This document shows positions 49,180 to 57,549 of a DNA stretch of 64,000 nt, one piece after another; the stretch's first letter is position 1, and the number at the start of each line of letters is the position of its first letter. Made by a program: the position numbers and the translations under genes. Source of the stretch: an uncultured Pseudoxanthomonas sp. (GTDB taxonomy: Bacteria > Pseudomonadota > Gammaproteobacteria > Xanthomonadales > Xanthomonadaceae); assembly GCF_946886695.1 (NCBI RefSeq), contig NZ_CAMPJD010000011.1, positions 22,474-86,473 on the forward strand. The letters run 5' to 3'. The notes below the pieces were generated by a model. It was not told the DNA's origin, ran no database searches, and saw nothing but the letters and a program-made list of their open reading frames with translations.

Positions 49180-50685
49180 ATGCAGACGTCGCAACCGATG
49201 GCCAATCCCCGCACCGTCAAGCGTGTCGTCATCGCCGGTGGCGGCACCGCCGGCTGGATGGCCGCTGCCGCACTGTCCAAGACGCTGGGCAAGACCCTGG
49301 ACATCACCCTGGTCGAGTCGGAAGAGATTGGGACGGTCGGCGTGGGCGAGGCGACGATCCCGACGCTGGTGGTCTTCCATCGCCTGCTCGACATCAAGGA
49401 GCAGGATTTCATGGCGGCGGTGCAGGGCACCGTGAAGCTGGGCATCTCCTTCGAGAACTGGAAGGATGTCGGCCATCGCTACATCCACTCGTTCGGCACC
49501 AGCGGCAAGGACCACTGGTCGGCAGGCTTCCAGCATTTCTGGTTGCGCGGTCGGGCCGAAGGCCTGGCGAGCGAATACAGCGACTATTGCATCGAACTCC
49601 AGGCCGCGCTTCAGGACCGCTTCTCCCATCTGCCGCGCTACCACGTGAATTACGCGTACCACATGGACGCGGCGCTCTACGCCCGCTTCCTGCGCGGATT
49701 CAGTGAACGCCACGGGTGCAAGCGCGTCGAGGGCAAGATCGTCGATGTCGCCACCGATGCCGATGGCGGCATCTCCTCGATCAAGCTAGAGCGCGGCGAA
49801 GTGATCGAGGGCGACCTGTTCATCGACTGCACCGGCTTCCGTGCCCTGCTTATCGGAAAGACGCTGGGCGTGGGTTACACCGACTGGTCCCGGTGGCTGT
49901 TCAACGACAGCGCGCTGGCCACGCAGACCACCGCGGCGCGCGATGCCGTGCCCTACACGCGCGCCATCGCCGGGACGGCGGGGTGGCAATGGCGCATCCC
50001 GTTGCAGCACCGGGTCGGCAACGGGATCGTGTACTCCAGCCGCCATATCAGCGACGACGAAGCGCGCGAGCAGTTCCTGTCCAGTGTGGAGGGCGAGGTC
50101 ATCAAGCAGCCGTGGCCGATCCGCTTCAAGCCGGGGCAACGGCAACAATGCTGGGCGAAGAACTGCGTGGCACTCGGGTTGGCCGGCAGCTTCATCGAGC
50201 CGCTGGAGTCCACCACCATCCACCTGATCCAGCGCGGCATCGTGCGGCTGCTGCAGACCTTCCCGCATACGATCACGCAGCCGGCGATCGACGAGTACAA
50301 CGCTCGCCTGGACGAAGAACTGCAGCACGTGCGCGACTTCGTGGTGATGCACTACGCGGTCAGCGATCGTCGCGACACGCCCTACTGGCGCGACATAGCG
50401 GAGATGGAAATCCCCGCGACGCTCCGGCACAGGATCGAACTCTTCCGCGAGACGGGCACGGTTTTCCACGTGCCCGGCGAGTTGTTCGGCGAGAATTCGT
50501 GGATACAGGTCATGCTGGGACAGGGCGTGGTCCCGAAGGGCTATCACCCGACCGCGGATGTGATGTCGAAAGAGGATCTCCAGCGCTTCCTCGACGACAT
50601 CCGCAGCAACGTGCTCGGTACGGCACGCCAGATGCCCGCGCACATGGATTACCTGCGCAGCTATTGCCCCGCGCCCAAGCCGTGA
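49180..50685 (+). CDS. Flavin-dependent tryptophan halogenase-like enzyme
   Basis: 501 residues. FAD-binding GGGTAGW at 20-26. The halogenase signature WxWxIP is WQWRIP at 269-274. A lysine in the position of the catalytic Lys of PrnA/RebH is Lys86 in TVKLGISFENW, and the segment FIEPLEST with Glu340/Glu343 is present. All core residues of active flavin-dependent halogenases are therefore kept. Members of this Xanthomonas group tested so far (BrvH, the Xcc enzymes) brominate small indoles in vitro, but their natural role is unknown. A flavin reductase is not in the window. Located in the TonB receptor/SapC/cupin cluster. Confidence 0.92.
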   Translation: MQTSQPMANPRTVKRVVIAGGGTAGWMAAAALSKTLGKTLDITLVESEEIGTVGVGEATIPTLVVFHRLLDIKEQDFMAAVQGTVKLGISFENWKDVGHRYIHSFGTSGKDHWSAGFQHFWLRGRAEGLASEYSDYCIELQAALQDRFSHLPRYHVNYAYHMDAALYARFLRGFSERHGCKRVEGKIVDVATDADGGISSIKLERGEVIEGDLFIDCTGFRALLIGKTLGVGYTDWSRWLFNDSALATQTTAARDAVPYTRAIAGTAGWQWRIPLQHRVGNGIVYSSRHISDDEAREQFLSSVEGEVIKQPWPIRFKPGQRQQCWAKNCVALGLAGSFIEPLESTTIHLIQRGIVRLLQTFPHTITQPAIDEYNARLDEELQHVRDFVVMHYAVSDRRDTPYWRDIAEMEIPATLRHRIELFRETGTVFHVPGELFGENSWIQVMLGQGVVPKGYHPTADVMSKEDLQRFLDDIRSNVLGTARQMPAHMDYLRSYCPAPKP

Positions 50686-50720
50686 AACTCGGAGCCGGCG
50701 GCATGGCCTAAGCTGCCGGC

Positions 50721-51572
50721 ATGAGCGACCCACGACTCGAAGCCTTCCTGACCGTGCACCGGCGCCTGTTCGTCCTGACCGGGGCGGGTTGCAGCACCGG
50801 CTCCGGCATTCCCGACTACCGCGATGAACACGGCACCTGGAAGCGCACGCCGCCGGTGACCTATCAGGCGTTCATGGGCGAGCACGCCACGCGCCAGCGC
50901 TACTGGGCGCGCAGTCTGCTCGGTTGGCCGCGCATCGCATGCGCCCGGCCGAACGTCGCGCATCAGGCACTGGCGTCGCTTGAAGCGCGCGGGCAATCGG
51001 AAATGCTGCTGACACAGAATGTGGACGGCCTGCACCAAGCCGCCGGCAGCCTGTCGGTGGTCGACCTGCACGGCCGGCTCGATCAGGTGGTGTGCACGGG
51101 ATGTGGGGCACGTTCTCCGCGCGCGGACATGCAGGTTCGCCTGGCGTCCACGAATCCCGACTGGGTGGCGCTCGATGCTGTCGCGGCGCCCGATGGCGAT
51201 GCGGACCTGGAAGGGCGCGACTTCAGCGCGTTCCATGTGCCCGCCTGCGAGGCCTGCGACGGCCTGCTCAAACCCGACGTGGTGTTCTTTGGCGAGAACG
51301 TGCCGCGCGTGCGCGTCGACCATGCCATGGCGCATCTCCAGCGCGCGGATGCCATGCTGGTGGTCGGCTCGTCCCTGATGGTCTACTCCGGGTTGCGCTT
51401 CGTGCATGCCGCCGTGCGCGCGGATATCCCGGTGATCGCCGTCAATCTGGGGCGGACGCGCGCCGATGAGCTGCTGCGGTTCCGCGTGGCGGCCCCTTGT
51501 GGCGACGCACTGGGCTTCCTGCTGGAAGACCAGACGCGCCTTTCGCTCACTCCGCCGGTGGTTGCAGGCTGA
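50721..51572 (+). CDS. NAD-dependent protein deacylase, Sir2 family
   Basis: 283 residues. NAD-binding GAGCSTGSGIPDYR near residue 21, LTQNVDGLHQ and the catalytic His in DLHGRLDQVVC. The zinc cysteines are CTGC and CEAC, followed by PDVVFFGENVP and VGSSLMVYSGL. Removes acetyl or other acyl groups from lysines with NAD. The ATG is preceded not by a Shine-Dalgarno but by TAAGCT 6 bases upstream, so a leaderless transcript is likely and it is probably not part of the halogenase operon. Its 3' end overlaps the convergent GGDEF-EAL gene by 26 bases. Confidence 0.95.
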   Translation: MSDPRLEAFLTVHRRLFVLTGAGCSTGSGIPDYRDEHGTWKRTPPVTYQAFMGEHATRQRYWARSLLGWPRIACARPNVAHQALASLEARGQSEMLLTQNVDGLHQAAGSLSVVDLHGRLDQVVCTGCGARSPRADMQVRLASTNPDWVALDAVAAPDGDADLEGRDFSAFHVPACEACDGLLKPDVVFFGENVPRVRVDHAMAHLQRADAMLVVGSSLMVYSGLRFVHAAVRADIPVIAVNLGRTRADELLRFRVAAPCGDALGFLLEDQTRLSLTPPVVAG

Positions 51573-53802
51573 TCCAGCGTTCCAGCGAGTGCGGGGACAG
51601 GGGGCGCGAGACGTAATAGCCCTGCAGCAGATCGCAGTTGAGCGAGGCCAGCACGGCGCGCTGCGCCGCATTCTCGACACCTTCGGCCACCACCTTCAGC
51701 GCCAGGCTTTCGCCGATGCGCAGGATGGAGGTGGTAAGTGCACGTGCGGACTCGCTGTGCTCGAGGTCGCGCACGAAGCTCATGTCGAGCTTCAGTTCGC
51801 TGATCGGCAGGCGGTGGAGATGGCTCAGGCTGGAGTAGCCGGTGCCGAAATCGTCGATCGACAGGTGCACGCCCATGCGGTGGATTGCATCGATGTTGGC
51901 CAGCACCTCGGGTTTCTGCGCCAGCATGACGCTCTCGGTCACTTCCACCATCAGCTCTGACGGGGAGAGCCCGCACTTGCCCAACACATTGCCGATGAAG
52001 GTCGGCAGATCCTGCTGTTCGAAGTTGATCGCCGACAGGTTGACCGAGACGCGCGGCACCGGCACCCCGCGACGCCGCCAGTCCGCCATCTGGGTGCAGG
52101 CTTCTTCCAGCGTCCACCGGCCCAGTTCGTCGATCAGGCCGCACTCCTCGGCCATCGGCACGAAGGTGGCAGGCGAGATCTCGCCGATTTCCGGATGGCG
52201 CCAGCGCAGCAACGCTTCAACGCCGTGCAGCCGGGCATCGTCATCCAGGGCGACCTGGGGCTGGTAATGCAGGCGCAACTGGCCGCTGCGCACCGCCTCG
52301 CGCAGCGCATTCTCCAGTGCGAGCCGCTCCTGCATCGCCTGGTTCATCTCAAGGCTGTAGAACACGATGCGCGCGCCGCCCTCGGACTTGGCGCGGTACA
52401 TCGCGATGTCGGCATGGCGTACCAGCGAATCCACATCCCAGCCATCGGCGGGGAACATCGCCACCCCCACGCTGGCCTGCGGCGTCAGCATCATCCGGCC
52501 TGCGCTGAGGGGTTCGGACAGCCGGGCCATCAGGCGATCGGCCAGGTTGGCGGCCTCCTCCGCACTGCGGTCGGGAATGGCCAGCACGAATTCGTCGCCG
52601 GCCAGTCGCGCCACCACGTCGCCTTCGCGCAGTTCGCTGCCCAGGCGTTTGGCCAGCTCGCGCAGCAGCGCATCGCCGGCCGTGTGGCCCTGGGTGTCGT
52701 TCACGATCTTGAAGCGGTCGATGTCGATGAACAGCAACGCCACGGCGCTGTCGCGTCGCGCGGCGCCCAGCAGCATCTGCTCGACTTTGCTGTTGAACAG
52801 CGCGCGATTCGGCAGCCCGGTCAGCGTGTCGAAGAACGAGAGTTGGTGCATGCGCGCACGCGCGCGCTCGCGTTCCATCGCCAGCGCACACAGGTGCAGG
52901 CAGACATCGACCACGCGCTGGTGGAAATCGTCGGGTGCCCTGTTTTCCCAGTAGTACAGCGCGAACGTGCCCAGCACGCGCCCATCATGCGCCTTGATGG
53001 GACTCGACCAGCATGCACGGATGCCCAGCGCGAGGAACGGGGCGTTGTACGCCTGCCAGCGCGGGTCGCGTTCGATGTCGCTGCACTCGACGGGTTGCCC
53101 GCTCCAGGCGGCCGAGCCGCAGGCGCCGACCATCGGACCCGCGAGCTCGCCGTCGATCAGCGCGCCGATGGCGTCGGGCAGGCTGGGGGCCGCGAGCGGG
53201 CGAAGGCGGCCGTAGTCGTCCAGCGCGATCACCGACGCCACGGCTTCCGGCATGACCTTTTCGACTTCGCGGCAGACCAGCGTCAGCACCTCCTGCAGCG
53301 GCTGCTCCCGGACGATAGCGCCCAACACCTTGCGGTGCAGCTCCTCGTGCAGTTTGCTGTGGGTGATGTCGGTATAGACGCCGAGCAGGTAGCGGACGTT
53401 GCGCTCGGGGTCGAAGACGGGATTGACGACCGCAGAGATCCACAGCGGCACGCCGCTCTTGGCGTAGACCAGCAGTTCGGTGCGGTAGCCCTGCTGGACG
53501 TTCAACTGGCCGCGCACCCATTCGACCGTTTCCGGATCGGTGTGCGGGCCGGCCAGGAAATCGCTGGGGCGGCGGCCGGCGGCTTCCTCCAGCGTGTAGC
53601 CGAGCATGCGGGTGAAGCCCTGGTTGATCCAGGTGATGTGCGCTGCGTCGTCGCAGACCACGACCGCGTTGTCGCTGTGGTCGATGACCCAGGACACGTC
53701 GGGCGCGCCATTGGCGAAGTGTGGCGGCATGGCGATGGCAGTGGGCCTCACGGTCAGTTCTTCCCCAAGAACGGTTTCCGCCTGATGGACCGGGTTCGCC
53801 AC
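51547..53802 (-). CDS. PAS-GAF-GGDEF-EAL cyclic-di-GMP protein
   Basis: 751 residues from a GTG with GGGAG before it. Domain order: PAS about 38-145 (VVCDDAAHITWINQGFTRMLGYTLEEAAGR), GAF about 165-310, GGDEF about 320-480, EAL about 495-745. The GGDEF active site is changed to AGDEF in VARLAGDEFVLAI. EAL is intact (VEALLRW), and DDFGTGYSS and the QGYYVSRPL end are conserved, so it is probably a phosphodiesterase, perhaps with a weak or regulatory GGDEF. No membrane segments, so it senses a cytoplasmic signal through PAS or GAF. Confidence 0.95.
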   Translation of the reverse strand: MANPVHQAETVLGEELTVRPTAIAMPPHFANGAPDVSWVIDHSDNAVVVCDDAAHITWINQGFTRMLGYTLEEAAGRRPSDFLAGPHTDPETVEWVRGQLNVQQGYRTELLVYAKSGVPLWISAVVNPVFDPERNVRYLLGVYTDITHSKLHEELHRKVLGAIVREQPLQEVLTLVCREVEKVMPEAVASVIALDDYGRLRPLAAPSLPDAIGALIDGELAGPMVGACGSAAWSGQPVECSDIERDPRWQAYNAPFLALGIRACWSSPIKAHDGRVLGTFALYYWENRAPDDFHQRVVDVCLHLCALAMERERARARMHQLSFFDTLTGLPNRALFNSKVEQMLLGAARRDSAVALLFIDIDRFKIVNDTQGHTAGDALLRELAKRLGSELREGDVVARLAGDEFVLAIPDRSAEEAANLADRLMARLSEPLSAGRMMLTPQASVGVAMFPADGWDVDSLVRHADIAMYRAKSEGGARIVFYSLEMNQAMQERLALENALREAVRSGQLRLHYQPQVALDDDARLHGVEALLRWRHPEIGEISPATFVPMAEECGLIDELGRWTLEEACTQMADWRRRGVPVPRVSVNLSAINFEQQDLPTFIGNVLGKCGLSPSELMVEVTESVMLAQKPEVLANIDAIHRMGVHLSIDDFGTGYSSLSHLHRLPISELKLDMSFVRDLEHSESARALTTSILRIGESLALKVVAEGVENAAQRAVLASLNCDLLQGYYVSRPLSPHSLERWISLQPPAE

Positions 53803-54097
53803 GGCACTCCCTGCTAAGCCGTCCCCGAAACGGGGAGATACGATGCGGTATCGGCCCCTGATCGCCGCACTTTACCTGAAGTTCCAGGGGGGCGCGGGTG
53901 TCTGGGCCCCTGCAAGCGCTTACAGTCGGATTGCCAGGCCGCAGGCCACGGTCGATGCCGCCCGTGCGCACCTTCGCGGGGCAGCTCCCGAGTGGAGACG
54001 CGGGGCGTGAAGCCACTCTGTGGAGGGTCAGGCATTGCCTGACGCACCGTCGTCATGATCGCCGCCTAGGCTTGCCGCCCGCATGACAGGGGTGGCC
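53803..54097. promoter_or_regulatory. Divergent control region with a TGCAAGCGCTTACA palindrome
   Basis: 295 bases between the cyclic-di-GMP gene and the TonB-like lipoprotein gene. The near-perfect palindrome TGCAAGCGCTTACA (53911-53924, 12 of 14) has a CG centre and resembles a LacI-type operator and the site at 58483. The lipoprotein gene has GGGG-type ribosome binding sequence just before its ATG. No gene seen. Confidence 0.45.
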
Positions 54098-55039
54098 ATG
54101 AAAGCGAAACGGATGTGGTTGGGGGTCGGGTTGCTGCTATGCCTGGCAGGGTGCCAGGGCGCATCCTCGCCCGACGCGAAGCAGGGTGGGACAGCGTCGC
54201 CGGTCGCGGCGGACATCCGGTTGGATGAAGCGGTGCCCGCCACGCCATACGCACGCGCAACGCAGGCGCTGGCGGAGAACCGGATGCTCGCTCCGGCGGG
54301 AGACAATGCGGTCGAACACTACCTGGCCGCACGCGTCGAAGCGGGAGAGCGCACCCGTGCACAGGCCGCACTGTCGGAACTGCAGCCCTATGTGCTGATC
54401 GCCGCCGAGCAGGCGATTGCACGTGGCGATGCAGGGGAGGCGAAGCGCCTGCAGGGCCTGATCGAACGCATCGATGGACAAGCGCCTGCGCTGCCGCGGC
54501 TGAAAGCCGGCGTGGCGGCATTGCTGCGCGAGCAGGCGTTGCAGGCTGCTGCTCCTGATCAGGAAGCAGTCCGGCCGGCCGCATCCCGCATGTCCTCGAC
54601 CGGCGAGGCATTGCCGGCGCAAGCCATGCGCGCACCTGTCCCAGCGTCCACACTCGCTGCTGCGCCGGCTGTCGTCGCTCCTCCACCTGCGCCGCTAGCT
54701 ACGCGACAGGAAGAAGCGCCGGCCACCAGCCCTTCCGTTGTGCCGTCGCGTGTCGTACAGGAGATCCGGACGCCGCGGCTGCTCCAGGACGCACAGCCGC
54801 GATATCCACTGCCTGCGCTGCGCGCGCGCGTGGAAGGGCAGGCGGAAGTCGCTTTCACCATCCAGCCCGACGGCAGCGTGCGCGACGTGCGCCTGGTGTC
54901 ATCGACGCCTGCGGGCATGTTCGATGCGCCCGCGCTCGCCGTTGCGCAACGCTGGCGTTTCGAGGCGACCGGACAGGCCCATGCATCGCGACGCACCGTG
55001 CGGTTCCAGCTGCCAGCCCCGGGGTCGAGCGACGGCTGA
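54098..55039 (+). CDS. Lipoprotein with TonB C-terminal domain
   Basis: 313 residues. The ATG at 54098 follows AGGGG and gives MKAKRMWLGVGLLLCLAGCQG, a lipoprotein signal with lipobox LAGC; an in-frame ATG at 54083 adds five residues. A helical part covers about 50-150, and a Pro/Ala-rich linker runs to about 215. The TonB_C domain at about 225-300 (AQPRYPLPALRARVEGQAEVAFTIQPDGSVRDVRLV, MFDAPALAVAQRWRF) is typical. Classic TonB is anchored by a membrane helix, so a lipid anchor is unusual. It may act with a TonB receptor or have another envelope role. Confidence 0.85.
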   Translation: MKAKRMWLGVGLLLCLAGCQGASSPDAKQGGTASPVAADIRLDEAVPATPYARATQALAENRMLAPAGDNAVEHYLAARVEAGERTRAQAALSELQPYVLIAAEQAIARGDAGEAKRLQGLIERIDGQAPALPRLKAGVAALLREQALQAAAPDQEAVRPAASRMSSTGEALPAQAMRAPVPASTLAAAPAVVAPPPAPLATRQEEAPATSPSVVPSRVVQEIRTPRLLQDAQPRYPLPALRARVEGQAEVAFTIQPDGSVRDVRLVSSTPAGMFDAPALAVAQRWRFEATGQAHASRRTVRFQLPAPGSSDG

Positions 55040-55075
55040 TTGGTGTCCGTACGCGTCTGCGGTGAGAATGGCGGC

Positions 55076-55762
55076 ATGACAACCGCCTCCGCTTCCCCGA
55101 TTCTCGATACCGTCGAACAGGAAACCGGCCCGGCGCCGCAGTGGTCCGTGCTGTGGCTGCACGGCCTGGGTGCCGATGGCCACGACTTCGCGCCGATCGT
55201 GCCCGAACTGGTGCGGCCTGGCTGGCCGGCGTTGCGCTTCGTCTTCCCGCATGCGCCCGTGCGTGCTGTGACGATCAACAACGGCGTCCGCATGCGTGCG
55301 TGGTACGACATCGTGGGCATGGACTTCCCCACTCGGGCGGACAGCGTCGGCATCGAGGAGTCGCTGGTACAGGTGGAGTCGCTGATCGCGCGCGAGCAGG
55401 CGCGGGGCATCGCGCCGGAGCGGTTGCTGCTGGCGGGCTTCTCGCAGGGCGGCGCCATCACCCTGGCGGCCGGCCTGCGCAGGCAGGTGCCACTGGCGGG
55501 GCTGATCGCGCTGTCCACCTACCTGCCGGGCGCGGCGCAGGCTGCTACGCACCTGGCGGCTGCGGCCACCACGCAACCGGTCTTCATGGCGCACGGCACC
55601 GGTGATCCGGTGATCCCGCTCATCCACGCCGAACAGAGTGCCCGTGTGCTCGGGGAGCTGGGTTTCGACGTGCAATGGCACCGCTATCCGATGGCACACC
55701 AGGTATGCGCGGAGGAAATCCGTGACCTGGGTGACTGGATGGGCCAGCGGTTTGCGTTGTAA
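55076..55762 (+). CDS. Alpha/beta hydrolase, carboxylesterase/phospholipase family
   Basis: 228 residues. Catalytic Ser in GFSQGG near residue 121, Asp in HGTGDPVIP and His in MAHQV, matching the carboxylesterase group that includes Pseudomonas EstB. WLHGLGADGHDFAPIV is the conserved oxyanion region. No signal peptide. It hydrolyses short-chain esters; physiological substrate unknown. The ATG has GAGAAT 6 bases upstream and no Shine-Dalgarno, so it may be leaderless; an in-frame ATG at 55040 is less likely. Confidence 0.93.
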   Translation: MTTASASPILDTVEQETGPAPQWSVLWLHGLGADGHDFAPIVPELVRPGWPALRFVFPHAPVRAVTINNGVRMRAWYDIVGMDFPTRADSVGIEESLVQVESLIAREQARGIAPERLLLAGFSQGGAITLAAGLRRQVPLAGLIALSTYLPGAAQAATHLAAAATTQPVFMAHGTGDPVIPLIHAEQSARVLGELGFDVQWHRYPMAHQVCAEEIRDLGDWMGQRFAL

Positions 55763-55857
55763 TCCCCTCGCGACCCCCGAAGGATGACGCATGGCGCTGC
55801 CATGGGTAACCTAGGACGCGGGGGATCACGCCAACGTTCACCGAGGACGCCTTTGCC

Positions 55858-56589
55858 GTGAAAGTGGTCATTGCCGACGACGAACCCCTTGCCCGCGAGC
55901 GCCTGCGCGCGTTGCTGGCCGAGCATCCCGGTATCGAGGTGGTCGCCGAGGCCGAGAACGGCCTGGACGCGTTGCAGGCCTGTTCGCAGCATCGCCCCGA
56001 CATGGTCCTGCTGGACATCGCCATGCCGGGCGTGGACGGACTCGAGGCTGCCCGCCATCTGGCGGCCTTCGACCCGCGCCCCGCCGTGGTGTTCTGCACG
56101 GCCTACGACGAACACGCGCTGTCGGCTTTCGAGGCCGCCGCCATCGACTACCTGATGAAGCCGATCCGCGCCGAGCGATTGGCCGCCGCGCTCGAACGCG
56201 CGCGCACCTTCATCGCCGGGCGCGAGACCCAGGCCCCGGCGTCATCGAGCAGCCAGCCGCGGACCCACCTGTGTGCACGCCTGCGGGGCAGCCTGCGGCT
56301 GATTCCAGTGGATGAAGTGCACTACCTGCAGGCGGAGGAGAAGTACGTGGTGGTGCACCACGCGCGCGGCGAGGACCTGATCGAGGAATCGCTGAAATCG
56401 CTGGAAGAGGAATTCGGTGGCCGCTTCGTGCGGATCCATCGCAACTGCCTGGTCGCGCGCCACGAACTGGTCGAGATCAAGCGCATCGGTGATGGCCATG
56501 TCCAGGCCATCCTGCGCCATGGCAAGGAGCCGCTGGAAGTGAGCCGGCGTTGCGTGGCAGGCCTGCGCGAGACCGTCAAGACGCTCTGA
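55858..56589 (+). CDS. algR: LytTR-type response regulator (AlgR family)
   Basis: 243 residues, GTG start. Receiver domain with phosphorylated Asp53 ([10 protein letters not shown]) and acidic DDE at 7-9; conserved Lys in YLMKPIRAE. The C-terminal LytTR DNA-binding domain covers about 140-240 ([39 protein letters not shown]). The algR-hemC order is the same as in Pseudomonas, where AlgR controls twitching and exopolysaccharide genes and the kinase gene algZ lies upstream. Here no kinase is adjacent; the neighbour upstream is the esterase. Confidence 0.93.
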   Translation: MKVVIADDEPLARERLRALLAEHPGIEVVAEAENGLDALQACSQHRPDMVLLDIAMPGVDGLEAARHLAAFDPRPAVVFCTAYDEHALSAFEAAAIDYLMKPIRAERLAAALERARTFIAGRETQAPASSSSQPRTHLCARLRGSLRLIPVDEVHYLQAEEKYVVVHHARGEDLIEESLKSLEEEFGGRFVRIHRNCLVARHELVEIKRIGDGHVQAILRHGKEPLEVSRRCVAGLRETVKTL

Positions 56590-56608
56590 GCGCCCGCGGA
56601 CGCCGCGC

Positions 56609-56630
56609 CATGCGGGATAATGCCCGCATG
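56609..56630 (+). promoter_or_regulatory. Inverted repeat and -10 at the hemC start
   Basis: CATGCGGG (56609-56616) and CCCGCATG (56623-56630) form a perfect 8-bp inverted repeat that includes the hemC ATG. The element GATAAT (56616-56621) lies within it, 6 bases before the ATG, so this could be a promoter for a leaderless mRNA. In a longer readthrough transcript the start codon would be in a hairpin. Confidence 0.5.
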
Positions 56631-57536
56631 ACCCTGCTGCGCATCGCCACCCGCAAAAGCCCGCTCGCCCTCTGGCAGAGCGAACACGTCGCCGACCGGC
56701 TGCGCGCCGCCCATCCCGGGCTGGCGGTCGAGCTGGTGCCGATGAGCACGCGTGGCGACGAGGTGCTGGACCGCTCGCTGGCCGCCATCGGGGGCAAGGG
56801 CCTGTTCCTGAAGGAGCTGGAGCTGGCCATGCTGCGTGGCGAGGCGGACTGCGCCGTGCATTCGCTGAAGGACGTGCCGATGGAGCTCGAAGGTCCATTC
56901 GCGCTGCCCGCCATCCTGCCGCGCGCGGATCCGGCCGACGCTTTCATCTCCCACCGGTACGAGGGCATCGCCGCGCTGCCCCATGGCGCACGCGTGGGGA
57001 CCTCGTCGCTGCGTCGGCAGGCACAGCTGCGCGCGTTGCGCGCGGACCTGCAGTTGCTGGACCTTCGCGGCAACGTCAATACGCGCCTGGCCAAGCTGGA
57101 TGCCGGCGACTACGACGCGATCGTGCTGGCGTGCGCCGGGTTGCAGCGCCTGGGGTTTGCGTCGCGCATCCGCGTGCGGCTGGATGCGCCGCAATGGCTG
57201 CCGGCTCCCGCGCAGGGTGCCATCGCGGTGGAATGCCGGGCCGAAGATCCCGCCACGCATGCGCTGTTCGCGGCGCTGGATGATGCGGGCACGCGCGTCT
57301 GCGTGGAGGCGGAGCGGGCCATGAACCGGGCATTGCATGGCAGTTGCCATGTTCCGGTGGCGGCGTTTGCGCAGCGCACGGGCGATGTGCTGTCGCTGTC
57401 GGGGCTGGTGGGTTCGGCGGCGGAGGGGCGGGTGATCCGTGCGGAAGGTACCGGTGCGGCCGGCGATCCCGAGGCGCTGGGGCAACGCGTCGCCGCCCAG
57501 CTGCTGGCGCAAGGCGCTGGCGCGTTCCTCGCATGA
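56628..57536 (+). CDS. hemC: Porphobilinogen deaminase (hydroxymethylbilane synthase)
   Basis: 302 residues. Polymerises four porphobilinogens to hydroxymethylbilane for haem. [20 protein letters not shown] at the N-terminus, [11 protein letters not shown] near 56, conserved VHSLKDVP near 78-84, [19 protein letters not shown] and the dipyrromethane-cofactor Cys240 in [10 protein letters not shown]. It follows algR by 38 bases. hemD, its usual downstream partner, is not here: a convergent DUF481 gene follows instead. Confidence 0.98.
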   Translation: MTLLRIATRKSPLALWQSEHVADRLRAAHPGLAVELVPMSTRGDEVLDRSLAAIGGKGLFLKELELAMLRGEADCAVHSLKDVPMELEGPFALPAILPRADPADAFISHRYEGIAALPHGARVGTSSLRRQAQLRALRADLQLLDLRGNVNTRLAKLDAGDYDAIVLACAGLQRLGFASRIRVRLDAPQWLPAPAQGAIAVECRAEDPATHALFAALDDAGTRVCVEAERAMNRALHGSCHVPVAAFAQRTGDVLSLSGLVGSAAEGRVIRAEGTGAAGDPEALGQRVAAQLLAQGAGAFLA

Positions 57537-57549
57537 GCGGCGCGCGCGC

